A stretch of DNA of 10,431 bases from JAQCEJ01 sp046160425 (GCA_046160425.1 JBJXGP010000394.1:1-10431), one strand, 5' to 3'; counted from the first letter of the stretch, positions 1 to 6,884 are shown. A program made the numbers and translations. Notes: generated by a model from the sequence alone, not told the origin.

Positions 1-69
1 GGTGGCTCATGGAAAATTGGCAACTCGCCTGAATTCATGTCGGAGACTTTTCCATACCCGGTTCTGGGT

Positions 70-106
70 AAAAAAACGGAGTCCGATGAAAACTCATCGG
101 ACTCCG
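70..106 (-). terminator. Rho-independent terminator of the DUF1559 gene
   Basis: A perfect 13-bp inverted repeat (arms 77-89 and 94-106, CGGAGTCCGATGA against its exact complement) encloses a 4-nt loop. It is followed, in the minus-strand direction, by seven T residues (seven A on the plus strand at 70-76). It begins 57 nt beyond the TAA stop of the DUF1559 gene. Stem, loop and T-tract together are a textbook intrinsic terminator. A weaker second inverted repeat (TACCC at 55-59, GGGTA at 66-70) lies just beyond it. Confidence 0.87.
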
Positions 107-163
107 CAGTGGGATTCGAAATCGGCCATTGTGACCCCGTCGGATCGAAGGCCCGTTTCAATG

Positions 164-1132
164 TTATTCGGGCTGATTGGGCAAGCCATCGTTGGGTGTG
201 CAGCCATTGCGCCATATGATCGCGTCCATGTTGGCTCCCATTTTTCGGACGCTGCCGTCGGCCATCGCCATGTTGATCAGACCGACGTGCTGCGTGCTGG
301 GGTACCAGCTTTCACAGACTTCCTTGGTAACCGCCGACTGAAATTTGATGCCGTCATTCCAGCCCGGTCCGGTGGCTCCACCGATGGATGCAAAACAATG
401 GTTCCAGTAACGAGCGTAGGACGCACTTGCTACAAAGTCACCACCATCGTGCATCAATGTCCCGCCGTAGGACACCGTGTTGCCGTTCAGGCAGACCTGA
501 TACCGTTCCGTGACGAGAAATGTGTTCGATGTTCCGTCTTTGATGCCATCGGGAATCTTGGCCGGCTTGGCATGGATCGCGTCGGCATAGGGGTTATTGA
601 AATTCGCAACCGATGGCTGCGGATTCCCGAAGACGAGGTAATTACCGACATAATTTCCCGGAACCCAACCCGCGACGAGCGCGCCGGTCGAGTTTGAGGT
701 ATCCGACGGACAGATAAACGCGGCCGGCATCGGCTTGAGGTAGGTTGTATTGGTACCCATGTTGAAATATTGATAACCCACAAGAGCCTGATCGTACAGC
801 GGTTTTTGTTCGATGAACATCAATAATGTGGAAAACATCGAACCATTGTATCCCGCGTTGTAAAACGGGCTTGTTGTGGCCGCCGAAGTCAGACATGCCG
901 GCGGGAAACTATTGTAAGAGTCATGAATGTTATGGAAACCCAAGGCCTGTTGTTTCAGGTTGTTCGTGCATTGCGTTCGCCGGGCCGCTTCACGGGCCTG
1001 TTGCACGGCGGGCAATAACAGGGCAATGAGCACCGCGATAATCGCGATGACGACGAGCAATTCGATCAATGTGAATCCGCGACGATCGCCGCTTTTTGAA
1101 TTCGTTCGACATCGAAGGCGTGACCTGACCAT
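164..1132 (-). CDS. DUF1559 protein with type IV pilin-like N-terminus and H-X9-DG motif
   Basis: This encodes a 322-residue protein of the DUF1559 (SBP_bac_10-like) family, which is heavily duplicated in planctomycetes and has no settled function. Residues 19-24 (G-F-T-L-I-E) are a type III prepilin cleavage and methylation site. The hydrophobic helix of about residues 22-43 and the QQAREAARR segment are those of pseudopilins. Cleavage is expected after G19, with methylation of F20 and the conserved glutamate at +5. Near the C-terminus, H282, nine residues, then D292-G293 form the H-X9-DG motif of the family. The ATG at 1132 is chosen because GGGGAG lies about 8 nt upstream. The in-frame ATG at 1225 lies inside the predicted -10 box and would put 31 arginine- and phenylalanine-rich residues before the signal. 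The gene stands alone between its own promoter and terminator. It is probably exported and inserted in the inner membrane or a pseudopilus-like structure. Its partner and role are unknown. Confidence 0.95.
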   Translation of the reverse strand: MVRSRLRCRTNSKSGDRRGFTLIELLVVIAIIAVLIALLLPAVQQAREAARRTQCTNNLKQQALGFHNIHDSYNSFPPACLTSAATTSPFYNAGYNGSMFSTLLMFIEQKPLYDQALVGYQYFNMGTNTTYLKPMPAAFICPSDTSNSTGALVAGWVPGNYVGNYLVFGNPQPSVANFNNPYADAIHAKPAKIPDGIKDGTSNTFLVTERYQVCLNGNTVSYGGTLMHDGGDFVASASYARYWNHCFASIGGATGPGWNDGIKFQSAVTKEVCESWYPSTQHVGLINMAMADGSVRKMGANMDAIIWRNGCTPNDGLPNQPE

Positions 1133-1223
1133 GAGAACTCTCCCCAAAAGTGAAAATAGAACAGTTCGGAACGAAAAAGGTGAACCCATCCACGGGAAAC
1201 GAAACACGAAGGCATGTATCCTC

Positions 1224-1253
1224 ATTCTATTGACCTCAATTGCATTGTGTCAA
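1224..1253 (-). promoter_or_regulatory. Sigma-70-type promoter for the DUF1559 gene
   Basis: On the minus strand a perfect -35 box TTGACA (1248-1253) is separated by 18 nt from TAGAAT (1224-1229), which matches the -10 consensus at five of six positions. Transcription would start near 1217, giving a 5' leader of roughly 85 nt before the ATG at 1132. The assignment assumes a standard housekeeping sigma factor. It agrees with the start codon chosen for the gene. Confidence 0.6.
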
Positions 1254-1307
1254 TCGTACATATTCACAATCACAATTTTGGAGGGTATTTCCGCTTTTTT
1301 GTCTTGG

Positions 1308-1336
1308 TTGTTTTTCGTCTAGGTGATCGATAATAT
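1308..1336 (+). promoter_or_regulatory. Weak candidate promoter for the lipoprotein gene
   Basis: TTGTTT (1308-1313), a 17-nt spacer and TAATAT (1331-1336) lie 75 nt before the lipoprotein ATG in an AT-rich part of the 279-nt divergent gap (1133-1411). GATAAT at 1329-1334 is an alternative -10. Both boxes are imperfect, so this is only the best candidate in a gap that should contain a promoter. Confidence 0.22.
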
Positions 1337-1411
1337 GGTTCTTTATGCGGGATTTGGAAGTAACCCGCATGGATCGTTTTTCTTCAAAAATCGTTGATAC
1401 AGGAGCCATCC

Positions 1412-1729
1412 ATGAGTCGCAGCGGTCGGTTGTCATCACTTTGTCTGTTGATGGTCTGGGTTTGCTTACTGGTGACCGGCTGTGGTGAGCCGGCAGCTCC
1501 GCCAATTCCTGAACCGGGAAGCGATGCGAAATCCGCGCTGGACTACGTCAACAAAACCCAAATGGGGCAAATGTTGGGAACCAACGCCGCACGCTACAAG
1601 CCAGATAGCGCCAAGGATCTCGGCGGTGGAAAATTCGAGATGGAAGACACCGAAGGGAAGAAGTACACAGTGACCGTGACCTCCGAAGGGTCAACGTACA
1701 AGATGGGAACGCCTGAGCCGGTGAAATAG
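1412..1729 (+). CDS. Small predicted lipoprotein
   Basis: A 105-residue protein with a clear bacterial lipoprotein signal. It has basic residues R3 and R6, a hydrophobic stretch at about 9-22, and the lipobox V-T-G-C with lipidated cysteine C24. The mature part starts with a proline-rich linker (about residues 27-36). It continues with a short segment (SALDYVNKTQMGQML) and a glycine- and lysine-rich, probably beta-stranded end (residues 70-98: GGGKFEME, KKYTVTVTSEG). AGGAG at 1401-1405 sits 6 nt before the ATG at 1412. That favours this start over an in-frame TTG at 1394, which lies upstream of the ribosome binding site. The gene is divergent from the DUF1559 gene and convergent with arfB. 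I do not recognise a named family. Small lipoproteins of this build are common in planctomycetes. The signal is a sequence fact, while the cell-envelope location is inferred. Confidence 0.75.
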   Translation: MSRSGRLSSLCLLMVWVCLLVTGCGEPAAPPIPEPGSDAKSALDYVNKTQMGQMLGTNAARYKPDSAKDLGGGKFEMEDTEGKKYTVTVTSEGSTYKMGTPEPVK

Positions 1730-1755
1730 CATCACGCTCGATCTTGCTTCGATGG

Positions 1756-1774
1756 CAAGCCGGGAGTGCCGCCC
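1756..1774 (+). repeat. Degenerate copy of an intergenic repeat
   Basis: The 19 bases here agree with 6985-7003 at 16 positions (shared core CAAGCCG, two mismatches, AGTGCC, one mismatch, CCC). The flanking CTTGC (1744-1748) and GCAAG (1755-1759) can form a 5-bp stem, and ATTTTT follows at 1775-1780. A weak terminator for the lipoprotein gene is therefore possible. The match could be chance given the GC content. The intergenic placement of both copies is the reason for listing it. Confidence 0.3.
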
Positions 1775-1808
1775 ATTTTTGACAGCCTGTTGAAAATCGT
1801 CTTATCGT

Positions 1809-1883
1809 AACCCGAAACGTCAGTGAGGGGGCTATTAGACGAGGAATTTACCTTGTGCAAAGCCCTCGCTTACGCGTCGGGTT
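1809..1883. repeat. Long imperfect inverted repeat between convergent genes
   Basis: Two 21-nt arms (1809-1829 and 1863-1883) are inverted copies of one another. They give 17 Watson-Crick pairs, one G-T pair and three mismatches around a 33-nt loop. The right arm, read on the minus strand, runs AACCCGACGCGTAAGCGAGG. The left arm, read on the plus strand, is a diverged version with the same ends. The element sits in the 169-nt gap between the convergent lipoprotein and arfB genes, 15 nt from the arfB stop. It may serve as a bidirectional terminator or RNA-stabilising stem. From memory, sequences like the right arm recur between genes in some planctomycete genomes, which would make this a REP-like element. 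That cannot be verified here. Confidence 0.6.
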
Positions 1884-1898
1884 GTGATGAAAGGCAAT

Positions 1899-2333
1899 TC
1901 ACGCCCAACCGCGATTTTGACGCGACGACTTTCGCTCGGCCCGCTGTTTTTTCTCCGTCAGTCGACGTTCTTTGGAACCCTTCGTCGGACGGGTCGGCTT
2001 ACGGCGTTTGGGGGGCTGTAATACCGTCGTCAACAGGGCCTGCAACTTTTCCAGGCAATCCAGCTTGTTCCGCAGTTGATCGCGATACCTCTGGCTGCTG
2101 ATGACCAGATGTCCCTCGTTATTGATCCGCGAGGTGTAACGCGTTCGCATCCGTTCGCGGATCTCGTCTGGAATGCTGGTTGATGCCAGGAGGTTCCAGC
2201 TTAACCGAACTTTCGAGTTCACCTTGTTGACGTTCTGTCCCCCTGGGCCGCTAGCGCGCACGTATTCCCAGTCGAATTCCTTGTGAGGGATCGATACACT
2301 GCGGCTGATTTGCAGGTATTCTTCGGCGGTCAT
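1899..2333 (-). CDS. arfB: ArfB-type alternative ribosome-rescue peptidyl-tRNA hydrolase
   Basis: This is a 144-residue protein of the ArfB/YaeJ family, which enters ribosomes stalled at the end of truncated mRNA and hydrolyses the peptidyl-tRNA without a stop codon. The catalytic GGQ is at residues 31-33, inside the family block ASGPGGQNVNKVNSKV. The globular domain runs to about residue 105. The C-terminal tail (about 108-142) is very rich in lysine and arginine, with the characteristic PTKGSKERR segment that fills the mRNA entry channel in ArfB. A class I release factor would be more than twice as long and would have codon-recognition domains, which are absent. The ATG at 2333 gives the usual family length. 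Longer in-frame starts at 2414 and 2492 would add residues unlike the family. The start has only a weak Shine-Dalgarno of its own (GGAAAG, 9 nt away) and overlaps the stop of a six-codon reading frame. The gene is divergent from the LarA-like gene. Confidence 0.93.
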   Translation of the reverse strand: MTAEEYLQISRSVSIPHKEFDWEYVRASGPGGQNVNKVNSKVRLSWNLLASTSIPDEIRERMRTRYTSRINNEGHLVISSQRYRDQLRNKLDCLEKLQALLTTVLQPPKRRKPTRPTKGSKERRLTEKKQRAERKSSRQNRGWA

Positions 2334-2350
2334 GGTGAGCCACTTTCCAT
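2330..2350 (-). CDS. Possible six-codon leader ORF coupled to arfB
   Basis: On the minus strand, GAGGAAG (2356-2362) lies 5 nt before an ATG at 2350. That ATG opens a frame encoding M-E-S-G-S-P and then stops at TGA (2330-2332). The stop overlaps the arfB start codon as ATGA. The leader has a better ribosome binding site than arfB itself, so arfB could be translated by re-initiation. This arrangement is seen directly. That the leader is translated is inference, and the pattern could be chance. Confidence 0.33.
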   Translation of the reverse strand: MESGSP

Positions 2351-2412
2351 CAGAGCTTCCTCGCGGCGAGAACGGTTTCCTCCCCTTCTCCCGTGGAATG
2401 AACCATGACACC

Positions 2413-2443
2413 ATGATACACTGTTTTGTTCGTGAACGTTCAA
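2413..2443 (-). promoter_or_regulatory. Candidate arfB promoter with a palindromic site
   Basis: On the minus strand, TTGAAC (2438-2443), a 19-nt spacer and TATCAT (2413-2418, five of six consensus bases) form a possible promoter about 63 nt upstream of the leader ATG. The -35 region overlaps the perfect 10-bp palindrome TGAACGTTCA (2433-2442). This is part of a larger GTTC-GT-GAAC-GTTC cluster (2428-2441) that could bind a dimeric regulator. The spacer is longer than optimal. I could not identify a comparably good promoter for the divergent LarA-like gene. Confidence 0.3.
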
Positions 2444-2492
2444 TCGGAATCTCCATATTTTCCCCATCCACGTGCCGTGTGGGAGTTTGCAC

Positions 2493-3755
2493 ATGTCATT
2501 TCCTCGTATGCTGCGCATCCGACAGAATTTTGAAACCCCGCGCGTGGATGATATCCCCGGCGAGGTCGATCGTCAGTTATCGCGATTGAACTTGCAACAG
2601 AAGATCAAGCCGGGCCAAACCGTGGCCATCACCGCCGGCAGCCGCGGAGTCGCCAATATTGCGGTGATCATCAAAGCGGCGGTCGATCATTTCAAGAGGT
2701 TGGGGGCGGTCCCGTTCATCGTGCCGGCGATGGGGAGCCACGGCGGCGGCACGGCGGCGGGTCAAACGGAGATTCTCCGCGGTTACAACATTACTCCCGA
2801 ATTCATCGGTGCCGAAATCCGGGCATCGATGGAAACGGTCATCGTCGATCGGACGCCGCAAGGAATTCCCGTCCATTTCGACAAACATGCTTCGCTCGCC
2901 GATCACGTGCTGGTCTGCGGCCGCGTGAAGCCGCACACCGGGTTCGTCGGGCCGGTGGAATCGGGCCTGCACAAGATGATGCTCATCGGCCTCGGTAAAC
3001 ATGAGGGGGCCAAGATTTATCACCGCGCGATCGTGAACTACAGTTTTCTGGAGATCATCCGCACCGTCGCCGACGTCGTGCTCAAAAAATGCAAAATTGT
3101 CGCCGGGCTGGGGATCGTCGAAAACGCCGACGATGAAACGGGACTGATCGAAGCGGTTCCGCCCGACAAATTTTTCGAACGGGAAGAGGAACTGCTGAAA
3201 CTCGCGATCAAATGGCTGCCGCGATTGCCGTTCCGCAAAGTCGATCTGCTCATTGTCGATCGCATCGGCAAGAACATCAGCGGGACCGGGATGGATACCA
3301 ACGTCATCGGCCGCAAGTACAACGATCACGCGGCGACCGATCGCGACGACGCGGCGTGCAAACGTGTCTTCGTGCGTGGTTTGACCGAAGAGACGCACGG
3401 CAACGCCTGCGGGATCGGCATGGCGGAGTTCACCAATCAGCGAACGATCGATTCCGTCGACTTGAACATCACCCGCATCAACGCCTTGACGGGGGGACAT
3501 CCGACGGCGGCGATGCTGCCGATCGCCTTCGACACCGATCGCGAAGTGATCGCCGCAGCTCTGGATACGATCGGCCTGATCGACGTCCCGGACCTGAAAG
3601 TCGTGCAGATCGCCGACACTCTGCACATGCGGGAAGTTCTGGTCAGCGAAGCATATCTACCGCAAATTCGCGAACGAAGCGACCTGGAAATCATCGGCAG
3701 TCCGTCGGAGATGGCGTTCGATGCTTCGGGCAACCTCCTGCCTCTCAAAGTATGA
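2493..3755 (+). CDS. LarA-like (DUF2088) nickel-pincer-type isomerase family protein
   Basis: A 420-residue cytosolic protein related to nickel-dependent lactate racemase LarA, whose family interconverts stereoisomers of 2-hydroxy acids using a nickel-pincer nucleotide. The N-terminal DUF2088 domain includes ITAGSRGVANI (residues 47-57) and PAMGSHGGG (78-86). These are followed by KPHTGF (146-151) and ESGLHKMMLIGLGKHEGAK (156-174). H83, H148, K161 and H177 appear to match the L. plantarum LarA residues H108, H174 (acid/base), K184 (cofactor attachment) and H200 (nickel ligand). The K-to-H spacing of 16 is identical. The second domain has GKNISGTGMDTNVIGR (259-274). ATG 2493 is chosen because GGGAG (2481-2485) lies 7 nt upstream, rather than a GTG at 2472. 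The real substrate is unknown and racemisation of lactate itself is not implied. No cofactor-synthesis genes (larB, larC, larE) are in the window. The neighbouring MFS gene may supply the substrate. Confidence 0.88.
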   Translation: MSFPRMLRIRQNFETPRVDDIPGEVDRQLSRLNLQQKIKPGQTVAITAGSRGVANIAVIIKAAVDHFKRLGAVPFIVPAMGSHGGGTAAGQTEILRGYNITPEFIGAEIRASMETVIVDRTPQGIPVHFDKHASLADHVLVCGRVKPHTGFVGPVESGLHKMMLIGLGKHEGAKIYHRAIVNYSFLEIIRTVADVVLKKCKIVAGLGIVENADDETGLIEAVPPDKFFEREEELLKLAIKWLPRLPFRKVDLLIVDRIGKNISGTGMDTNVIGRKYNDHAATDRDDAACKRVFVRGLTEETHGNACGIGMAEFTNQRTIDSVDLNITRINALTGGHPTAAMLPIAFDTDREVIAAALDTIGLIDVPDLKVVQIADTLHMREVLVSEAYLPQIRERSDLEIIGSPSEMAFDASGNLLPLKV

Positions 3756-3863
3756 GTATCGCAAAACGGATGCTCGCTGCGCATTGTCGGCTTGTGTGCG
3801 GAATAGAAAATCGATTCGATCTCTTCGTATCTCAGCTCCTTTGTTCCTAGGAAGACGTGCCGC

Positions 3864-5672
3864 ATGACCGATTCTCCGGCGGAGACGCAACCCACGCCGA
3901 TACGGCATTATGTCGTCAGCATCGCCATGTGCATGTCGATCCTGTTGTATCTCGACCGATTCTGCGTTTCGTTCGCCGAGCGTTACATTCGGGAAGAGAT
4001 GAATCTGTCGAATGAGCAGATGAGTTGGTTTCTGGGGATCTTCTTCGCCACGTATGCGATCGCACAGGTCCCGTCTGGTTGGCTCAGCGATCGATTCGGA
4101 CCGCGGTTGATGCTCTGCCTGTATATTCTCGGTTGGTCACTGTTTACCGCCGGCATGGGTCTTGTCAACGGGTTTGTGATGCTGCTCATCATGCGGGCGG
4201 GATGTGGCCTGACGCAGGCGGGGGCGTACCCCTCCAGCGGGACGCTGCTCAGCCGCTGGATTCCGCTTTCGAGCCGCGCCAAATCGAGCAGTTTCGTCGC
4301 CCTCGGCGGACGGATCGGGGGGGCGATCGCTCCTCTGTTGACGGCGTTTCTCATGGTCTTGTTCGTCCCCGTCAGCCGAAGTTCGTTGCTGACCGATGCG
4401 GAACTGCTGAAGCCGATTTCGATCAGCCATCATCTCGTCGAACTCCAGGAGATCAAAAAAAGCGAGGATGGAGACGCATCGAAGAACAAGACAATTCCAC
4501 GACCGGACTGGGAACACATCGCGACACTCCTATCGACAGACGGACATATCCTCGTGAAGGAGATTGCACAACTTCCGGTTCCCGTCTCCGACGACAATTC
4601 GAATCGCGCCGCCGAGACTATCTCTGATTTCCAGCGTGGAGCACTATTGAATGAGTTCAACACATTGCTCGGAAAGCCGGAGTTTTACGTTCCGGAAGTG
4701 TTCAAGGGACTCAATTTCTCGCGCGAGGCGCAAAACCTGATCCGACGGAAGACCGAGACCACGCTCACGAGCGACGAACAGACCCGCTTGAATCGGCTCG
4801 TAGCCGAGGCGGTATTTCCCGGCGAAATCGGTCAGCTTTATGTCTTCGGCTGGCGGCCCGTGATGATCACCTACGGCTTGATCGGCATCTTCGTCGCGGC
4901 GGGGGTCTGGTTCATTTATCGCGATTACCCGTCGCAGCATCCCTGGTGCAACGCGGCTGAACGCCGACTGATCAGTGGAGTCGTCGCCGGCGAGGAAATT
5001 CATGGCGCAGCTTCTGTCGCTGAAGCATCGCAGCCAAAGCCGGCTGCGATGGCGATCCCTTGGCGCGATATCTTGCATAGTTCGAGCATCTGGTGCAGTT
5101 CCGTCAGTCAGGTGATGATCAACATCGGGTGGTTGTTCATCCCGACGTGGTTTCCCCGATATCTGGCCGAAGTGCATCATGTTCCCATCGAACAGCGGTC
5201 GGTGATGGCGAGCATCCCCATGTGGTGCGGCATGTCGGGGTTGTTCATCGGCGGTTTGCTGACCGACTGGCTGACGCGAAAAATCGGACTTCGCTGGGGA
5301 CGGGGAATTCCCATCACCGTCAACAAAGTGTTCGCGACGGCGGCGTTTCTCTCGTGCATCTGGCTCGATTCCCCGTGGGCGGTCACGGGGGCGATGGCCT
5401 GCGTCGCGTTCTCGACCGATTTGGGAATCGCCGGTCTGTGGGCCTTCTGCCAGGATGTCGGCAAGAAGCATGTCGGCACGATCCTCGGTTTCGGTAATAT
5501 GTGGGGAAATTTCGGGGCGACGTTCTCTCCCTGGCTGCTGAACGAAGTGGTCAAACATTATAGTTGGAATGGGCTGTTCGTCGTCTGCGCCGCCGCGTAT
5601 GCGATCTCGGGTGTTGCCTCGCTGGGAATCGATTGCACCAAACCGGTCTTTCGCGATGAGTCGGGCGATTGA
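3864..5672 (+). CDS. MFS transporter, anion:cation symporter type, with large extra loop
   Basis: A 602-residue inner-membrane carrier resembling the ACS family of MFS symporters (hexuronate, glucarate and galactonate carriers). TM1 is at about 14-36 with the typical YLDRFCVSFA end. TM2 is at about 52-73, followed by the loop 2-3 signature GWLSDRFGPR (72-81), and TM3-TM5 lie at about 82-170. The second half starts near residue 405 and includes GLLTDWLTRKIG (464-475), the repeat of the loop signature, and GNMWGNFGATFSPWL (544-558). Usual members have 420-480 residues. The excess is a hydrophilic stretch at about residues 170-328, between TM5 and TM6 (331-352), predicted to face the periplasm. 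AGGAAG at 3849-3854 lies 9 nt before the ATG. The gene follows the LarA-like gene by 108 nt, with no clear terminator between. Substrate is unknown; a sugar acid or other organic anion is the best family-based guess. Confidence 0.93.
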   Translation: MTDSPAETQPTPIRHYVVSIAMCMSILLYLDRFCVSFAERYIREEMNLSNEQMSWFLGIFFATYAIAQVPSGWLSDRFGPRLMLCLYILGWSLFTAGMGLVNGFVMLLIMRAGCGLTQAGAYPSSGTLLSRWIPLSSRAKSSSFVALGGRIGGAIAPLLTAFLMVLFVPVSRSSLLTDAELLKPISISHHLVELQEIKKSEDGDASKNKTIPRPDWEHIATLLSTDGHILVKEIAQLPVPVSDDNSNRAAETISDFQRGALLNEFNTLLGKPEFYVPEVFKGLNFSREAQNLIRRKTETTLTSDEQTRLNRLVAEAVFPGEIGQLYVFGWRPVMITYGLIGIFVAAGVWFIYRDYPSQHPWCNAAERRLISGVVAGEEIHGAASVAEASQPKPAAMAIPWRDILHSSSIWCSSVSQVMINIGWLFIPTWFPRYLAEVHHVPIEQRSVMASIPMWCGMSGLFIGGLLTDWLTRKIGLRWGRGIPITVNKVFATAAFLSCIWLDSPWAVTGAMACVAFSTDLGIAGLWAFCQDVGKKHVGTILGFGNMWGNFGATFSPWLLNEVVKHYSWNGLFVVCAAAYAISGVASLGIDCTKPVFRDESGD

Positions 5673-5714
5673 AACGAACCCTGCATTCCGGATTCGGGTC
5701 TGATCTGCTGTCGG

Positions 5715-5743
5715 TTGCGGTGAAATCTTCGCTTCGCTATTGT
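5715..5743 (+). promoter_or_regulatory. Weak candidate promoter for trxB
   Basis: TTGCGG (5715-5720), a 17-nt spacer and TATTGT (5738-5743) lie about 90 nt before the trxB start, in the 159-nt gap after the MFS gene. Spacing is ideal but both boxes are poor matches, so the call is tentative. No terminator is evident in the same gap. Confidence 0.2.
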
Positions 5744-5831
5744 GCGTAACGGCGTCATGGAAATGACATCTTATTAACGGGAATGTCAGCGCCAACACGA
5801 TTGATTTTTATCGTTCAAGGAGTTGTCGAAC

Positions 5832-6884
5832 GTGACGGAACGAGTTGTGATTATCGGGTCGGGGCCTGCCGGCTGGGCCTCCGCAATCTATACGGCGCGC
5901 GCGAATTTGAATCCGCTGGTTTTCGAAGGAGCGATCACCGAAGATAACCGTCAAAAGGGGACGCTCCCCCTGGGACAATTGGCGCTGACGACCGAAGTGG
6001 AAAACTATCCCGGTTTCCCTGCCGGCAATCTCGGCGCGTATCTCGATCATTCGATCGACAAGACACGCCGCGGCTACATGAGCGATCATACCGGTCATGG
6101 AGTGAGCGGCCCCGAGTTGATGGAGCTGATGCGCCAGCAGGCCGCGAACTTTGGGACGAGGATCGTCACCGACGATATCGTCGAGATCGATCTCTCGAAA
6201 CACCCGTTCGTCATGAAGACGTTGTCCGGCGAAACACATACGGCATTGGCGGTCATCGTGGCGACGGGCGCGCGCGCGAATTATCTGGGGCTTCCCTCTG
6301 AAGACAAATACAAGAATTTCGGCGTCTCGGCGTGCGCGGTCTGCGATGGCGCCCTCCCTCGCTTTCGCAATCATCCGCTGGCGGTCATTGGCGGGGGCGA
6401 TAGCGCGATGGAAGAAGCGACCTTCCTCACAAAATTCGCATCAAAGGTCTACATCATTCATCGCCGGGCTGAATTCCGCGCCAGCAAGATCATGGCCGAA
6501 CGGGCGCTGCAGAATCCCAAGATCGAAGTGAAATGGAATTCGGTCGTCGATGAGGTTCTCGGCAACGATGAAGACGGCGTCAGCGGCGTCCGCATCTCTC
6601 ACATCAATGACGGGAGCAAGAAGGAAGAATTGGCGATCGCCGGATACTTTGCGGCGATCGGGCATACTCCGAACACCGATTTTCTCAAGGGACAATTGAA
6701 GCTCAATTCCAAAGGTTACATCGTCTGGACGACACCGCAGCGGACTTATACCAGCGTCGAGGGAGTCTTCGCCTCAGGAGACGTCGCCGACGATTACTAC
6801 CGCCAGGCGATCACCGCCGCCGGGACGGGTTGTATGGCGGCTCTCGATGCCGAGCGCTGGCTGGCGGCGAAGGGGCTGGAATAA
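5832..6884 (+). CDS. trxB: Thioredoxin-disulfide reductase
   Basis: A 350-residue cytosolic flavoenzyme that passes electrons from NADPH to thioredoxin. The FAD-binding GSGPAG is at residues 9-14. The redox-active pair is C168-A-V-C171 followed by DG. The NADPH domain shows GGGDSAMEEA (187-196) and HRR (210-212), and the C-terminal FAD motif is GVFASGDVADDYYRQ (311-325). All catalytic elements of a low-molecular-weight TrxB are present. It is longer than the usual 310-320 residues. About 25 extra residues (66-90, between ENYPGFPAG and VSGPELM) interrupt a normally continuous segment of the first FAD domain. The start is taken as GTG 5832 because AAGGAG (5817-5822) lies 9 nt upstream. A TTG at 5823 directly abuts that site. 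No thioredoxin gene is visible nearby. A specialised partner is possible but not indicated. Confidence 0.95.
   Translation: MTERVVIIGSGPAGWASAIYTARANLNPLVFEGAITEDNRQKGTLPLGQLALTTEVENYPGFPAGNLGAYLDHSIDKTRRGYMSDHTGHGVSGPELMELMRQQAANFGTRIVTDDIVEIDLSKHPFVMKTLSGETHTALAVIVATGARANYLGLPSEDKYKNFGVSACAVCDGALPRFRNHPLAVIGGGDSAMEEATFLTKFASKVYIIHRRAEFRASKIMAERALQNPKIEVKWNSVVDEVLGNDEDGVSGVRISHINDGSKKEELAIAGYFAAIGHTPNTDFLKGQLKLNSKGYIVWTTPQRTYTSVEGVFASGDVADDYYRQAITAAGTGCMAALDAERWLAAKGLE

Noticed and set aside
2..697. Plus-strand open frame (231 codons) at the window start
   Set aside because: It runs through the terminator hairpin and is antisense to the DUF1559 gene, whose pilin signal and H-X9-DG motif are unambiguous.
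1133..1225. N-terminal extension of the DUF1559 protein from an ATG at 1225
   Set aside because: The ATG overlaps the predicted -10 box, and the extension would push the pilin signal 31 residues inward. The ATG at 1132 has a good ribosome binding site.
1823..2101. Plus-strand open frame across the inverted repeat and the arfB 3' end
   Set aside because: It starts inside the left repeat arm, overlaps arfB in antisense and shows no domain or ribosome binding site.
2577..3626. Long minus-strand open frame (349 codons) opposite the LarA-like gene
   Set aside because: Its translation is dominated by Arg, Asp and His with no recognisable motif, as expected for an antisense frame of a GC-rich gene. 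The plus strand carries a clear conserved protein.
4644..5798. Long minus-strand open frame (384 codons) opposite the MFS gene
   Set aside because: Arg/Asp/Pro-rich translation without family motifs or membrane segments, fully antisense to a well-supported transporter.
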